From assembly GCA_947088865.1 (NCBI GenBank), contig CAMUHY010000014.1, forward strand, positions 27,399 to 91,398: a stretch of DNA of 64,000 nt, given 5' to 3'. Made by a program: the position numbers and the translations under genes. This document shows positions 9,225-17,098 of this stretch, piece after piece. The stretch comes from an uncultured Eubacterium sp. Its GTDB lineage: Bacteria; Bacillota; Clostridia; Lachnospirales; Lachnospiraceae. Position 1 is the stretch's first letter, and each line of letters starts with the position of its first letter. The notes beneath the pieces were generated by a model. It saw only the letters and a program-made list of their open reading frames with translations. It was not told the DNA's origin and did no database searches.

Positions 9225-9667
9225 TTATTTATATTTAATAGAATTTTTTTGTGAAGATTCCCCAAAAATCTTAATATTTAGGTTATTATCAATATATCCT
9301 TGTCGAATAGAGTTTATATATGTAGTAGGTGGTTTACCAGGAAGTTGACACAAATCCATAATATAGACCATAGCCTTTTTTCGGATACCGCCAACATTTA
9401 CCATAACATTTTTCTTGAAATAATGAAGAGGGTATCCCTCATATATATTTAATCTCTTTTTATCTTCTGAATCAATTTCTATAAAAGGACTAGTACAACA
9501 GAGCCTGATTTTCGCTTTATGGTTGTGTATGAATTGTTCATGCTGCCTCTGTATATAAGTTCCCAATTATTTAATAATCCTGTTCCTAAAATTGTTGCAG
9601 AGGGGCATCTATGAGCCATTTGCTCTAAATTAAGATTGCTTCCATATGCTACATATAATTTACTCAT
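9225..9667 (-). pseudogene. Gamma-glutamylcyclotransferase (AIG2-like) family gene, frameshifted
   Basis: The first part, from ATG at 9667, reads MSKLYVAYGSNLNLEQMAHR, the family's opening with the YGSNL substrate loop, up to about 9485. Resemblance then continues in another frame (PFIEIDSEDKKRLNIYEGYP, then KKAMVYIMD and a GYIDNNL tail) to 9225. One frameshift near 9485-9500 breaks the gene. An amidoligase fragment lies upstream in the same direction. Gamma-glutamylcyclotransferase-like and amidoligase genes are known neighbours in Firmicutes, which supports both identifications. Confidence 0.75.
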
Positions 9668-9714
9668 TGACAAATTCCAATTTCCCGTTATGCCAATAGG
9701 TCAGCTATTATTTA

Positions 9715-10011
9715 TTAGGCTACTGTACAATTCATTCCTGCGGCTTTTTTTAATGGTGTCATAAGATGTAATCGACATGTTTTAAATTCATCTCCATAAA
9801 TACCTAAACGACGAGTAAGGATATTCCTTATAATCGTAATTTTTTTTTCGGGGGGGGGGGGAGGGGGTATAACCAACCATTGAACGGAATATAATGTTTT
9901 CTTGTGATGTAATAGACCATGCTGATACGGCTAAATAAAATTGAATATAGGCTTTAATTTTTCCAGCATGTAAGGTGCTGTTCAAAAATCTAAATTCGAT
10001 TGTATCTTTTG
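9715..10011 (-). pseudogene. Amidoligase-family C-terminal fragment, frameshifted
   Basis: The minus strand reads [20 protein letters not shown] and then QFYLAVSAW, typical of the C-terminal catalytic half of the amidoligase family ([19 protein letters not shown]). After a G/C homopolymer the resemblance resumes in a different frame: [20 protein letters not shown], then MTPLKKAAGMNC and a TAA at 9715. The N-terminal two thirds are missing; the 5' edge abuts an NLR pseudogene on the opposite strand at about 10012-10019. It was presumably once paired with the neighbouring gamma-glutamylcyclotransferase-like gene. Confidence 0.65.
9841..9867. repeat. Homopolymer run T8-C-G12-A-G5
   Basis: Eight T, one C, twelve consecutive G (9850-9861), an A and five more G inside the amidoligase pseudogene. 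Such G runs are exceptional in this AT-rich DNA. It lies exactly where the frame of the pseudogene changes. Confidence 0.9.
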
Positions 10012-10018
10012 AAAAATA

Positions 10019-10617
10019 GTGTAGAAGAATTGAGGAAAGAGTTGGAGCAAAATGGATTTCAACTGGAATACAAAAATGAGAAAAATAAGCTGATAAATAT
10101 TCAACAGTCATATGAAACATTATATGATTTATCTAAATTAACAAAGGCGGAGAAAAATATTTTAGAAGCTTTTCTGTTTTTCCATATTTGCCTTTGGTTG
10201 TTTAGGTGTGTAATCAATGGTTACTTTTCGATGCGAGCCAACAATGAAAAAACATGTAGGATTAATTGAGTCATGTTAAAAGAGTTTAGAAATATCAGAA
10301 AATGATTCTGCTTTAGAATGTCAAAATTATGTACCTTTTGCAGAAAGTATAATTGAAAAAATAGATATGAGACAAGGTATAGAAAAAGCTGAATTTATGT
10401 TTAGGCTTGCTTCTTTATTATAATACATTGCAGACTATAAGAAAACAGAAAAATTATATCAACAAAATCTTGAAATATATAAACAAGAATTAGGGGAGAA
10501 TTATCCTGATACTGTCACAAATTATACTAATCTGGGAGGAGTGTATGAAAGTTAGGGAAAATACAAAATGGCATTGGTTTATTACTTAAAAGCATATAAG
10601 ATTTTTGTTTTTTCATA
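10019..10617 (+). pseudogene. Decayed partial copy of the NB-ARC/TPR gene
   Basis: Nearly identical at DNA level to parts of the intact gene at 11999-15007. It begins at the [16 protein letters not shown] segment (copy of about 12770), lacks the N-terminal NTPase region, and has lost about 130 bases after LEAF. It then runs through the linker and first TPR with stop codons (TTAAAAGAG, TTATAATAC, GTTAGGG) and jumps straight from the first TPR to the last (GKYKMALVYYLKAYKIF). The TPR array has therefore collapsed. It is a relic of a tandem duplication with the miaB fragment downstream. Confidence 0.88.
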
Positions 10618-10699
10618 AATATTAGTGTATTGCACTAATGTAACATTACCAACAGGAGCCTTAAACAAAAAAATAATCGTTTATGTTTATACATACCCT

Positions 10700-10771
10700 A
10701 TAATGATGACATATGCAATAAACTTACCTAAATTTTATAAAAAAGACATTTGACATTTACAATGTTATCTT
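10700..10771 (+). promoter_or_regulatory. Degenerate duplicate of the miaB upstream region
   Basis: 10700-10730 matches the ATGACGACATATGCAATA block found upstream of intact miaB, but the CCTCCCACCACAC part is deleted. TTGACA (10750-10755) and TATCTT (10766-10771) are now only 10 bases apart instead of 17, so this promoter copy should be dead. Confidence 0.6.
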
Positions 10772-10827
10772 AATTTATAGTATGTAATCCTACATATTTG
10801 AAGAGGAACATTAAAGGAAAAAAGAAC

Positions 10828-11025
10828 ATGCACGATTATAATATAGAAAGAATGAACTTACTGGAAGAAACTCCAACAACCGAGCCAGAACGCCAGTTAT
10901 ACTATGTAGCAAAGTGCCAACAGCACGTTCAAGCATTAGAAAAAAGATTAGGACGTAACGTAAGCTGTTATGTAGAGACGTTTGGGTGTGCAAATATTAT
11001 AGCTACACAGAAAATGAGAAAGTGA
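10828..11025 (+). pseudogene. 5' fragment of miaB (duplicate)
   Basis: The first 54 codons match intact miaB (15458 onward) with one residue change, from MHDYNIERMNLLEE to SCYVETFGC. Identity stops abruptly at about 10992, just before the QMNARD motif, and 11 unrelated codons lead to TGA. It lacks the radical-SAM and TRAM domains, so it cannot modify tRNA. It marks the right edge of the duplicated segment. Confidence 0.93.
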
Positions 11026-11332
11026 AGTATAAAGAAAAATAAATAAAATGTATAGATATTATATTTTTAAACAGAATGATTATATATTCAAGGCAGGCAT
11101 TAAAACCCTGCTTTTTTGCATCTTATATGTTATAACAGAAATAGAGTGCTTTTAAATATTTATATAAAGTATATCTCAAATAAAAGTATTTTGTAAATAT
11201 TGTTTATAATATTGTATTTAATATTGATTATAAATAATGATGATGTTATTATAGTTTGTAATTAAATATTTACTATAAGTAATATATAATTAAATATTAT
11301 AATATAAATTTTTATAGAATAGGTAAATTTTT
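11026..11332. other. Intergenic region before the TIR/NLR pair
   Basis: About 300 very AT-rich bases. A short frame just past the miaB break ends in SYTENEKVKYKEK before TAA and may be the tail of a lost gene, with its terminator at 11093-11117. The rest (11120-11330) is almost pure A/T and should contain the promoter of the TIR gene. Several TATAAT-like strings are present but none can be singled out. Confidence 0.4.
11093..11117 (+). terminator. Rho-independent terminator
   Basis: GCAGG-CATTAAAAC-CCTGC followed by six T. It isolates the TIR/NLR pair from upstream transcription. Confidence 0.75.
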
Positions 11333-11980
11333 ATGGGACAACACATTATAAACAATTTACAAGGCGTTACCATAGGAGGCAATTATACAGGAGGAAATAG
11401 TATAATAAATGATTATAATCCTTCAATGGAAGAACATGTAAAGGAAAGCAACGATAAAACAATCTTTCTTTCTTACAATTGGCATGATGGAGAAATAGCA
11501 GATAAAATTCATAAACATTTATCAAGTTTTTCTAATATTACTGTAAAAAGAGATATTTGCTATATTGGCATATGGAAAAGTATCCGAGAATTTATGAAAA
11601 GTATTAGAAATCAAAGTTATGCTGTTTTGATTGTTAGTGATTATTATTTAAAATCAAAAAATTGTATGTTTGAAGTAACAGAGATTATGAAAGAACAAGC
11701 ATATAAAGACAGGATATTTCCAGCAGTAGTGGAACACAGAATATATGACCCATTGATACGAGCAAAATATATAAAGCATTGGCAAGAAGAATGTAATAAG
11801 TTAGAAGTAGCTATAAAGGGATTGGATTTAGCAAATGTTACAGAATTGACAGCTGATTTAAAATATTATAAAAGTATTGCTTCTTCTATGGGAGAATTTT
11901 TAAGTATTGTTGCGGATAAGAATAATCCAGATATTCAAGAAGTAGAAATTCAAATAGAGAAAGCAATATTAAAGAATTAA
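11333..11980 (+). CDS. TIR-domain effector with N-terminal NLR-shared motif
   Basis: 215 residues. Residues 5-24 carry INNLQGVTIGGNYTGGNSI, which recurs at the N-terminus of the next gene's product. Residues about 42-170 are a TIR domain: TIFLSYNWHDGE (strand A/box 1), VKRDICYIGIW, then SYAVLIVSDYYLKSKNCMFE, where E114 after NCM is in the position of the NADase glutamate. No membrane segment. Family knowledge: bacterial TIR effectors degrade or cyclise NAD+ on activation. The next gene, 18 bases downstream, is an NB-ARC/TPR protein and the probable sensor. The ribosome site is weak (ATAGGT). Confidence 0.85.
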   Translation: MGQHIINNLQGVTIGGNYTGGNSIINDYNPSMEEHVKESNDKTIFLSYNWHDGEIADKIHKHLSSFSNITVKRDICYIGIWKSIREFMKSIRNQSYAVLIVSDYYLKSKNCMFEVTEIMKEQAYKDRIFPAVVEHRIYDPLIRAKYIKHWQEECNKLEVAIKGLDLANVTELTADLKYYKSIASSMGEFLSIVADKNNPDIQEVEIQIEKAILKN

Positions 11981-11998
11981 TACAAAGGAGTACTTGTT

Positions 11999-14900
11999 AT
12001 GGAACAAGATATAGATAATCATCTTCAAGGCAATAATATTGGAGAATATACAGGTGGTAATAGCATAAAAAATTATATAGTATTATATCAGGACAAAGAC
12101 CGTGAATTTATTGTTACACATAATGTCAATATCAAGCCTGTATCTTATTTTACTGGACGTGAAGTAGAATTGAACAAGTTATGTCAAATGGTAGAAGAAA
12201 GTCATAAGGCTGTTTTAGTAAGTGGAATGGGTGGAATTGGAAAAACCAACATTTGTAAAAAATTGTTTGAAAAATATACAGATAAGAATATAGCATATAA
12301 AAATAGACTCTTTCATCATGTTGGATATATTGAGTATAATGGAAATATGGATAATAGTTTACTCAACTGTTTGAAGTATAAGAAACAAGACAATCCAGAG
12401 CTGAATAAAGAAGCTGCTTGGATGGAACTAGAATACTTGGCATCCGATGGAAAGTTATTGTTATTTGTGGATAATGTAAATGTGCCTATTAGTAATGACC
12501 CAAGTTTAAAAAAATTAAATGAACTTCCAGGAGCAATTGTTTTAACATCTAGGCGGACAGTATTTAGTAAAGAATTTGAACCATTCCAAATTGGCTTTCT
12601 TAGTACCAAACAATGTAGAGAAATTTATGAGAAAATTCGATTTGGGAGCAGTACGAAAAAAGTCAATGAGGAAGAAGAACCTCATTTGAATTACATAATA
12701 GAAAAATTAGCGGCTAGACATACCATTACGATTGAATTTTTGGCACATTTAGCCAAAACAAAACATTGGTCAGTAGAAAAATTGAGGAAAGAGTTGGAGC
12801 AAAATGGATTTCAACTGGAATATAAAGATGAGGAAGATAAGCTGATAAATATTCAACAGTCGTATGAAACATTATATGATTTATCTAAATTAACAGAGAC
12901 AGAGCAAAATATTTTAGAGGCTTTTTCTGTTTTTCCATATTTACCTTTGGCTATTAAGGTGTGTAATCAATGGTTACTTTCCGATGCAGGTGTTGAGGAA
13001 AAAGAGGATATTTTAGAAGGATTATATCGAAAAGGTTGGCTACAATTTGATATAGAACAAGAAAGTTATAGTTTGCATCCAGTATTTTCAACATTTATTT
13101 ATGAAAAATGCAAGCCAACGATGAAAAAACATGTAGGATTAATGAAGTCATGTCAAAAGAGTTTAGAAATACCAGAAAGTGGTTCTGCTTTAGAATGTCA
13201 AAATTATGTACCTTTTGCAGAAAGTATAGTTGAAAAAGTAGATATGGGACAAGGTATAGAAAAAGCTGAATTTATGTTTAAGCTTGCTTATTTGTTACAA
13301 TACATTGCAGATTATAAGAAAGCAGAAAAATTATATGAACAAAGTCTTGAAATATATAAACAAGAATTAGGGGAGAATCATCCAGATACTGCCACAAATT
13401 ATAATAATCTGGGAGGAGTGTATGCTAGTCAGGGAAAATACAAGGAAGCAGAAAGCTTGTACAAAAAAGGATTAGAAATACGTGAAAAGATATTAGGAGA
13501 GAATCATCCAGATATTGCTACAAGCTATAATAATCTGGGAGGAGTGTATGCTAGTCAGGGAAAATATAAGGAAGCGGAAAAATTGTATAAAAAGGGATTA
13601 GAAATAAATGAAAAGATATTAGGAGAGAATCACCCAGATATTGTTATAAGCTATAATAATTTGGGAGGAGTGTATGCTAGTCAGGGAAAATATAAGGAAG
13701 CAGAAAGCTTGTACAAAAAAGGATTAGAAATACGTGAAAAGATATTAGGAGAGAATCATCCAGATATTGTTATAAGCTATAATAATTTGGGAGGAGTGTA
13801 TGAAAATCAGGGAAAATACAAGGAAGCGGAAAGCTTGTATAAAAAAGGATTAGAAATAAGTGAAAAGGCATTAGGAGGAAATCATCCTTATACTGCTATA
13901 AGCTATAATAATCTGGGAGGAGTGTATGTTAGACAGGGAAAATACAAGGAAGCAGAAAGTTTATATAAAAAAGGATTAGAAATAAATGAAAAGATATTCG
14001 GGGAGAATCATCCAGATCCAGCTACAAGCTATAATAATCTGGCATATGTATATGCTAGTCAGGGAAAATACAAGGAAGCGGAAAGCTTGTATAAAAAAGG
14101 ATTAGAAATAAGTGAAAAGATATTCGGGGAAAATCATCCAGATTCAGCTACAAGCTATAATAATCTGGCATATGTATATGCTAGTCAGGGAAAATACAAG
14201 GAAGCAGAAAGTTTGTATAAAAAAGGATTAGAAATAAGTGAAAAGATATTCGGGGAGAATCATCCAGATACTGCCATAAGCTATACTAATCTAGCAGAAG
14301 TGTATGCTAGTCAGGGAAAATACAAGGAAGCGGAAAGCTTGTATAAAAAAGGATTAGAAATACGTGAAAAAATATTAGGAGAAAATCATCCTTATACTGG
14401 TATAAGCTATAATAATCTGGGAGGAGTGTATGATAAACAGGGAAAATACAAGGAAGCGGAAAGCTTGTATAAAAAAGGATTAGAAGTAAGTGAAAAGATA
14501 TTCGGGGAGAATCATCCAGATGCTGCCATAAGCTATATTAATCTAGCAGGAGTGTATGTTAAACAGGAAAAATACAATGAAGCAGAAAGATTATATAAAA
14601 AAGGATTAGAAATAAGTAAAAAGACATTAGGAGAAAATCATCCTTATATAGCTACAAGCTATAATAATCTAGCAGGAGTGTATGCTAGACAGAGAAAATA
14701 CAACAAAGCGGAAAGCTTGTATAAAAAAGGATTAGAAATAAGTGAAAAGATATTCGGGGAGAATCATCCCGATACTGCTATAAGTTATAATAATCTGGGA
14801 GGAGTGTATGATAGACAGGGAAAATACAAAATAGCATTGATTTATTACTTAAAAGCATATAAGATTTTTGTTTTTAAATTAGGGTTGCAACATCCAAATA

Positions 14901-15007
14901 CACAGATTGTTTATGGAAATATGGAAATAGCTTATTCTAAATGGAATCCAGAAGGTGATTTTAACCAGTGGTTGGAAGAAGAAATGAAAGAAATAAAACA
15001 AGAATAA
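11999..15007 (+). CDS. NLR-like STAND NTPase: N-terminal motif, NB-ARC, 13-unit TPR array
   Basis: 1002 residues. 5-23: DNHLQGNNIGEYTGGNSI, matching the TIR protein's N-terminus. About 50-350: NB-ARC/STAND module with FTGREVEL, Walker A GMGGIGKT at 76-83, Walker B LLLFVDNV near 152-159, VLTSRR sensor and LPLAIKVC. About 438-980: thirteen 42-residue TPR_12 units, eleven of them near-identical (YKEAESLYKKGLEI...GENHPD...). ATG follows AAAGGAGT. In such proteins the repeats usually sense the trigger, the NTPase oligomerises and the N-terminal motif recruits the effector. A decayed relative lies at 10019. Confidence 0.9.
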   Translation: MEQDIDNHLQGNNIGEYTGGNSIKNYIVLYQDKDREFIVTHNVNIKPVSYFTGREVELNKLCQMVEESHKAVLVSGMGGIGKTNICKKLFEKYTDKNIAYKNRLFHHVGYIEYNGNMDNSLLNCLKYKKQDNPELNKEAAWMELEYLASDGKLLLFVDNVNVPISNDPSLKKLNELPGAIVLTSRRTVFSKEFEPFQIGFLSTKQCREIYEKIRFGSSTKKVNEEEEPHLNYIIEKLAARHTITIEFLAHLAKTKHWSVEKLRKELEQNGFQLEYKDEEDKLINIQQSYETLYDLSKLTETEQNILEAFSVFPYLPLAIKVCNQWLLSDAGVEEKEDILEGLYRKGWLQFDIEQESYSLHPVFSTFIYEKCKPTMKKHVGLMKSCQKSLEIPESGSALECQNYVPFAESIVEKVDMGQGIEKAEFMFKLAYLLQYIADYKKAEKLYEQSLEIYKQELGENHPDTATNYNNLGGVYASQGKYKEAESLYKKGLEIREKILGENHPDIATSYNNLGGVYASQGKYKEAEKLYKKGLEINEKILGENHPDIVISYNNLGGVYASQGKYKEAESLYKKGLEIREKILGENHPDIVISYNNLGGVYENQGKYKEAESLYKKGLEISEKALGGNHPYTAISYNNLGGVYVRQGKYKEAESLYKKGLEINEKIFGENHPDPATSYNNLAYVYASQGKYKEAESLYKKGLEISEKIFGENHPDSATSYNNLAYVYASQGKYKEAESLYKKGLEISEKIFGENHPDTAISYTNLAEVYASQGKYKEAESLYKKGLEIREKILGENHPYTGISYNNLGGVYDKQGKYKEAESLYKKGLEVSEKIFGENHPDAAISYINLAGVYVKQEKYNEAERLYKKGLEISKKTLGENHPYIATSYNNLAGVYARQRKYNKAESLYKKGLEISEKIFGENHPDTAISYNNLGGVYDRQGKYKIALIYYLKAYKIFVFKLGLQHPNTQIVYGNMEIAYSKWNPEGDFNQWLEEEMKEIKQE
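13313..14824 (+). repeat. Twelve tandem 126-bp TPR-coding units
   Basis: Units of exactly 126 bp, each coding one 42-residue TPR_12 repeat, starting at 13313, 13439, 13565 and so on to 14699; a divergent thirteenth begins at 14825. Units 2-12 are nearly identical at DNA level, including silent positions, which points to recent expansion or gene conversion. The decayed copy at 10019 retains only first and last units. Confidence 0.95.
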
Positions 15008-15284
15008 AAAGAGATGTGATAGTATCAGACAAGACCAAAACATATGGGTAACAAACGAGTAACTAACAATATCCTTGTTAAGCCTAGTATTTACTGGGGT
15101 GACGGTTTCTGTTGAGGAGGCAGTAACTATGTATAAAATATACATATAATTTTTATAGGAAACAGCCAAATTTTTAAAGTTTGGCTGTTTTTAAACAATA
15201 AACATAAATAAAAATATGGTACTAATGTAACATGACTGATAGAAACTTTAGATAAAATAATCTTTTATATTTATATATATTCCT
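15008..15284. other. Intergenic region after the NLR gene
   Basis: Contains a seven-codon frame (ATG at 15129) behind an excellent ribosome site GAGGAGGCAGTAACT, which may be the leader of a lost small gene such as a type I toxin. The terminator at 15160-15193 follows. No longer gene is visible. Confidence 0.35.
15160..15193 (+). terminator. Rho-independent terminator of the TIR/NLR operon
   Basis: AAACAGCCAAA pairs with TTTGGCTGTTT around a nine-base loop and is followed by TTTTTAAAC. The first, decayed copy has lost it. Confidence 0.85.
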
Positions 15285-15332
15285 ATAATGACGACATATG
15301 CAATAAACTTACCTAAAATCCTCCCACCACAC
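15285..15332 (+). promoter_or_regulatory. Upstream block shared by the miaB and rplU promoters
   Basis: ATAATGACGACATATGCAAT, then TTACC and AAAATCCTCCCACCACAC. The same block occurs upstream of the rplU promoter (60110-60158, minus) and, truncated, at 10700. Here it ends 42 bases before the -35 box. Confidence 0.6.
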
Positions 15333-15374
15333 CCTCACAACCACCACTTTACCCAAATTTTATAAAAAAGACAT

Positions 15375-15403
15375 TTGACATCTGATATTTACAATGTTAT
15401 CTT
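15375..15403 (+). promoter_or_regulatory. Sigma-A promoter of miaB
   Basis: Consensus -35 TTGACA at 15375-15380, a 17-base spacer, and -10 TATCTT at 15398-15403, about 55 bases before the miaB start codon. Confidence 0.7.
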
Positions 15404-15457
15404 AATTTATAGTATGTAATCCAACATATTTGAAGAGAAAAATTAAAGGAAAAAACC

Positions 15458-16912
15458 ATGCACGATTATAATATAGAAAGAATGAACTTACTGGAAGAAG
15501 CTCCAACAACCGAGCCAGAACGCCAGTTATACTATGTAGCAAAGTGCCAACAGCACGTTCAAGCATTAGAAAAAAGATTAGGACGTAACGTAAGCTGTTA
15601 TGTAGAGACGTTCGGGTGTCAGATGAATGCCAGAGACTCTGAAAAATTACTTGGAATTTTGCAAAAGATTGGCTATAAAGTTGTCGATTCTGAAAATGCA
15701 GATATAGTTTTATACAACACATGTACTGTACGCGAAAACGCAAATTTAAGAGTATATGGAAGATTGGGACAGCTTCATGTCTTAAAAAAGAAAAATCCAC
15801 ATATGATAATTGGTTTGTGCGGTTGTATGATGCAAGAGTCTGAAGTTGTTGAAAAGATTAAAAAATCTTATAAATTTGTTAATATTATTTTTGGAACTTT
15901 TAATATATTTAAAATTGCTGAACTTTTATGCAGTTATTTTGATACGAAAAAACAAGTTATTGACATTTGGAATGATACAAAAGAAGTGGTAGAAGAGTTG
16001 CCAACTGCCAGAAAATATCCTTTTAAGTCCGGTGTGAATATTATGTATGGATGCAATAATTTTTGCAGTTATTGCATTGTACCATATGTTAGAGGACGTG
16101 AAAAATCACGCCCACCGATAGAGATTGTAAGAGAAATTGAACGATTAGTTGAAGATGGCGTCAAGGAAGTGATGCTTTTAGGACAAAATGTAAATTCTTA
16201 TGGAAAAACATTTGAAGAACCATTTACTTTTGCAATGCTTCTTAAAGAGGTTGAAAAAATTGAAGGGCTAAAACGAATCCGTTTTATGACGCCTCACCCA
16301 AAAGATTTTTCCGATGACTTGCTTGAGGTTATGGAACATTCAGAAAAAATATGTAACCATATTCATTTTCCATTACAATCAGGAAGCAGTAAAATTCTTA
16401 AAATAATGAATCGAAAATATACAAAAGAACAGTATCTTAACTGGGTGAAAAAAATTCGTGAAAAATTGCCGGATGTATCTTTGACAACCGATATTATTGT
16501 GGGATTTCCTGGTGAGACGGAAGAGGATTTTCAGGATACATTGGACGTTATTAAAAAGGCAAAATTTGATAGCGCCTATACATTTATTTATTCTAAACGA
16601 ACAGGAACGCCTGCTGCCAGCATGGAAGGACAAATTCCAGAATCGGTTGTTAAAGACCGATTTAACCGATTGCTAGAAACGGTTGGGTGTGTATCACATG
16701 AAGTCCATGCAAGATATACAGGACAGACCGTAGATGTTTTAGTTGAATGTGTAAATGCTCAAGATTCTTCACTCGTTACAGGAAGACTTACAAATAATAT
16801 GTTGGTTCATTTTCCGGGTGATGCATCGTTGATTGGAAAAATTGTTACCGTAAAATTAACCGAAAGCAAAGGATTTTATTATATTGGCTGTATAGAACAA
16901 AAATCTGAATAA
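15458..16912 (+). CDS. miaB: tRNA-2-methylthio-N6-dimethylallyladenosine synthase
   Basis: Radical-SAM methylthiotransferase that adds a methylthio group to i6A37 of tRNA, acting after MiaA (encoded downstream). 484 residues. UPF0004 domain with cysteines in ETFGCQMNARDSE, NTCTVREN and GLCGCMMQES (auxiliary 4Fe-4S). Radical SAM motif CNNFCSYC with IVPYVRGRE after it, and a C-terminal TRAM region. The start ATG at 15458 follows AAAGGAAA. The first 54 codons are duplicated at 10828. It heads the miaB-mutS-mutL-miaA block. Confidence 0.97.
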   Translation: MHDYNIERMNLLEEAPTTEPERQLYYVAKCQQHVQALEKRLGRNVSCYVETFGCQMNARDSEKLLGILQKIGYKVVDSENADIVLYNTCTVRENANLRVYGRLGQLHVLKKKNPHMIIGLCGCMMQESEVVEKIKKSYKFVNIIFGTFNIFKIAELLCSYFDTKKQVIDIWNDTKEVVEELPTARKYPFKSGVNIMYGCNNFCSYCIVPYVRGREKSRPPIEIVREIERLVEDGVKEVMLLGQNVNSYGKTFEEPFTFAMLLKEVEKIEGLKRIRFMTPHPKDFSDDLLEVMEHSEKICNHIHFPLQSGSSKILKIMNRKYTKEQYLNWVKKIREKLPDVSLTTDIIVGFPGETEEDFQDTLDVIKKAKFDSAYTFIYSKRTGTPAASMEGQIPESVVKDRFNRLLETVGCVSHEVHARYTGQTVDVLVECVNAQDSSLVTGRLTNNMLVHFPGDASLIGKIVTVKLTESKGFYYIGCIEQKSE

Positions 16913-16927
16913 TATTTAATACAATCC

Positions 16928-16962
16928 AGAATTTGTGCTGAAGCGTCACAAATTCTATTTTA
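16928..16962 (+). terminator. Terminator after miaB
   Basis: AGAATTTGTG and CACAAATTCT form a perfect 10-bp stem followed by ATTTTATAAAA. Confidence 0.7.
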
Positions 16963-16979
16963 TAAAAAGCAGAATTGAA

Positions 16980-17040
16980 TCTTATCCAGTAAGTCTCCCG
17001 CTTCAATATCATAGAGATATAAGCAGGGGGCTTGTCTGTT
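16980..17040. repeat. Dispersed intergenic hairpin repeat, copy R4
   Basis: AGTCTCCCGCTTCAATATC, ATAGA, GATATAAGCAGGGGG: a nested stem CCCGCTT/AAGCAGGGG around ATATC/GATAT. It is nearly identical at the core to 43289-43330. Confidence 0.75.
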
Positions 17041-17098
17041 TGCTCACTAATTCTGTGTATTTTTTTACATATTAAACGCTTCGGAATGGAAGGAAAAA

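Noticed and set aside
9788-10120. A 110-codon minus-strand frame as a real gene
   Set aside because: It mixes an antisense part of the NLR relic, an amidoligase segment and a translated G homopolymer; it is a mosaic across pseudogene junctions.
13313-14824. Regular 126-bp repeats as a CRISPR array or DNA satellite
   Set aside because: The units are coding throughout, in one frame, and translate to 42-residue TPRs; there are no spacers.
15402-15800. Long antisense frame over the start of miaB, and a similar one at 10811-10993
   Set aside because: They are exact shadows of the miaB coding strand with no ribosome site or family resemblance.
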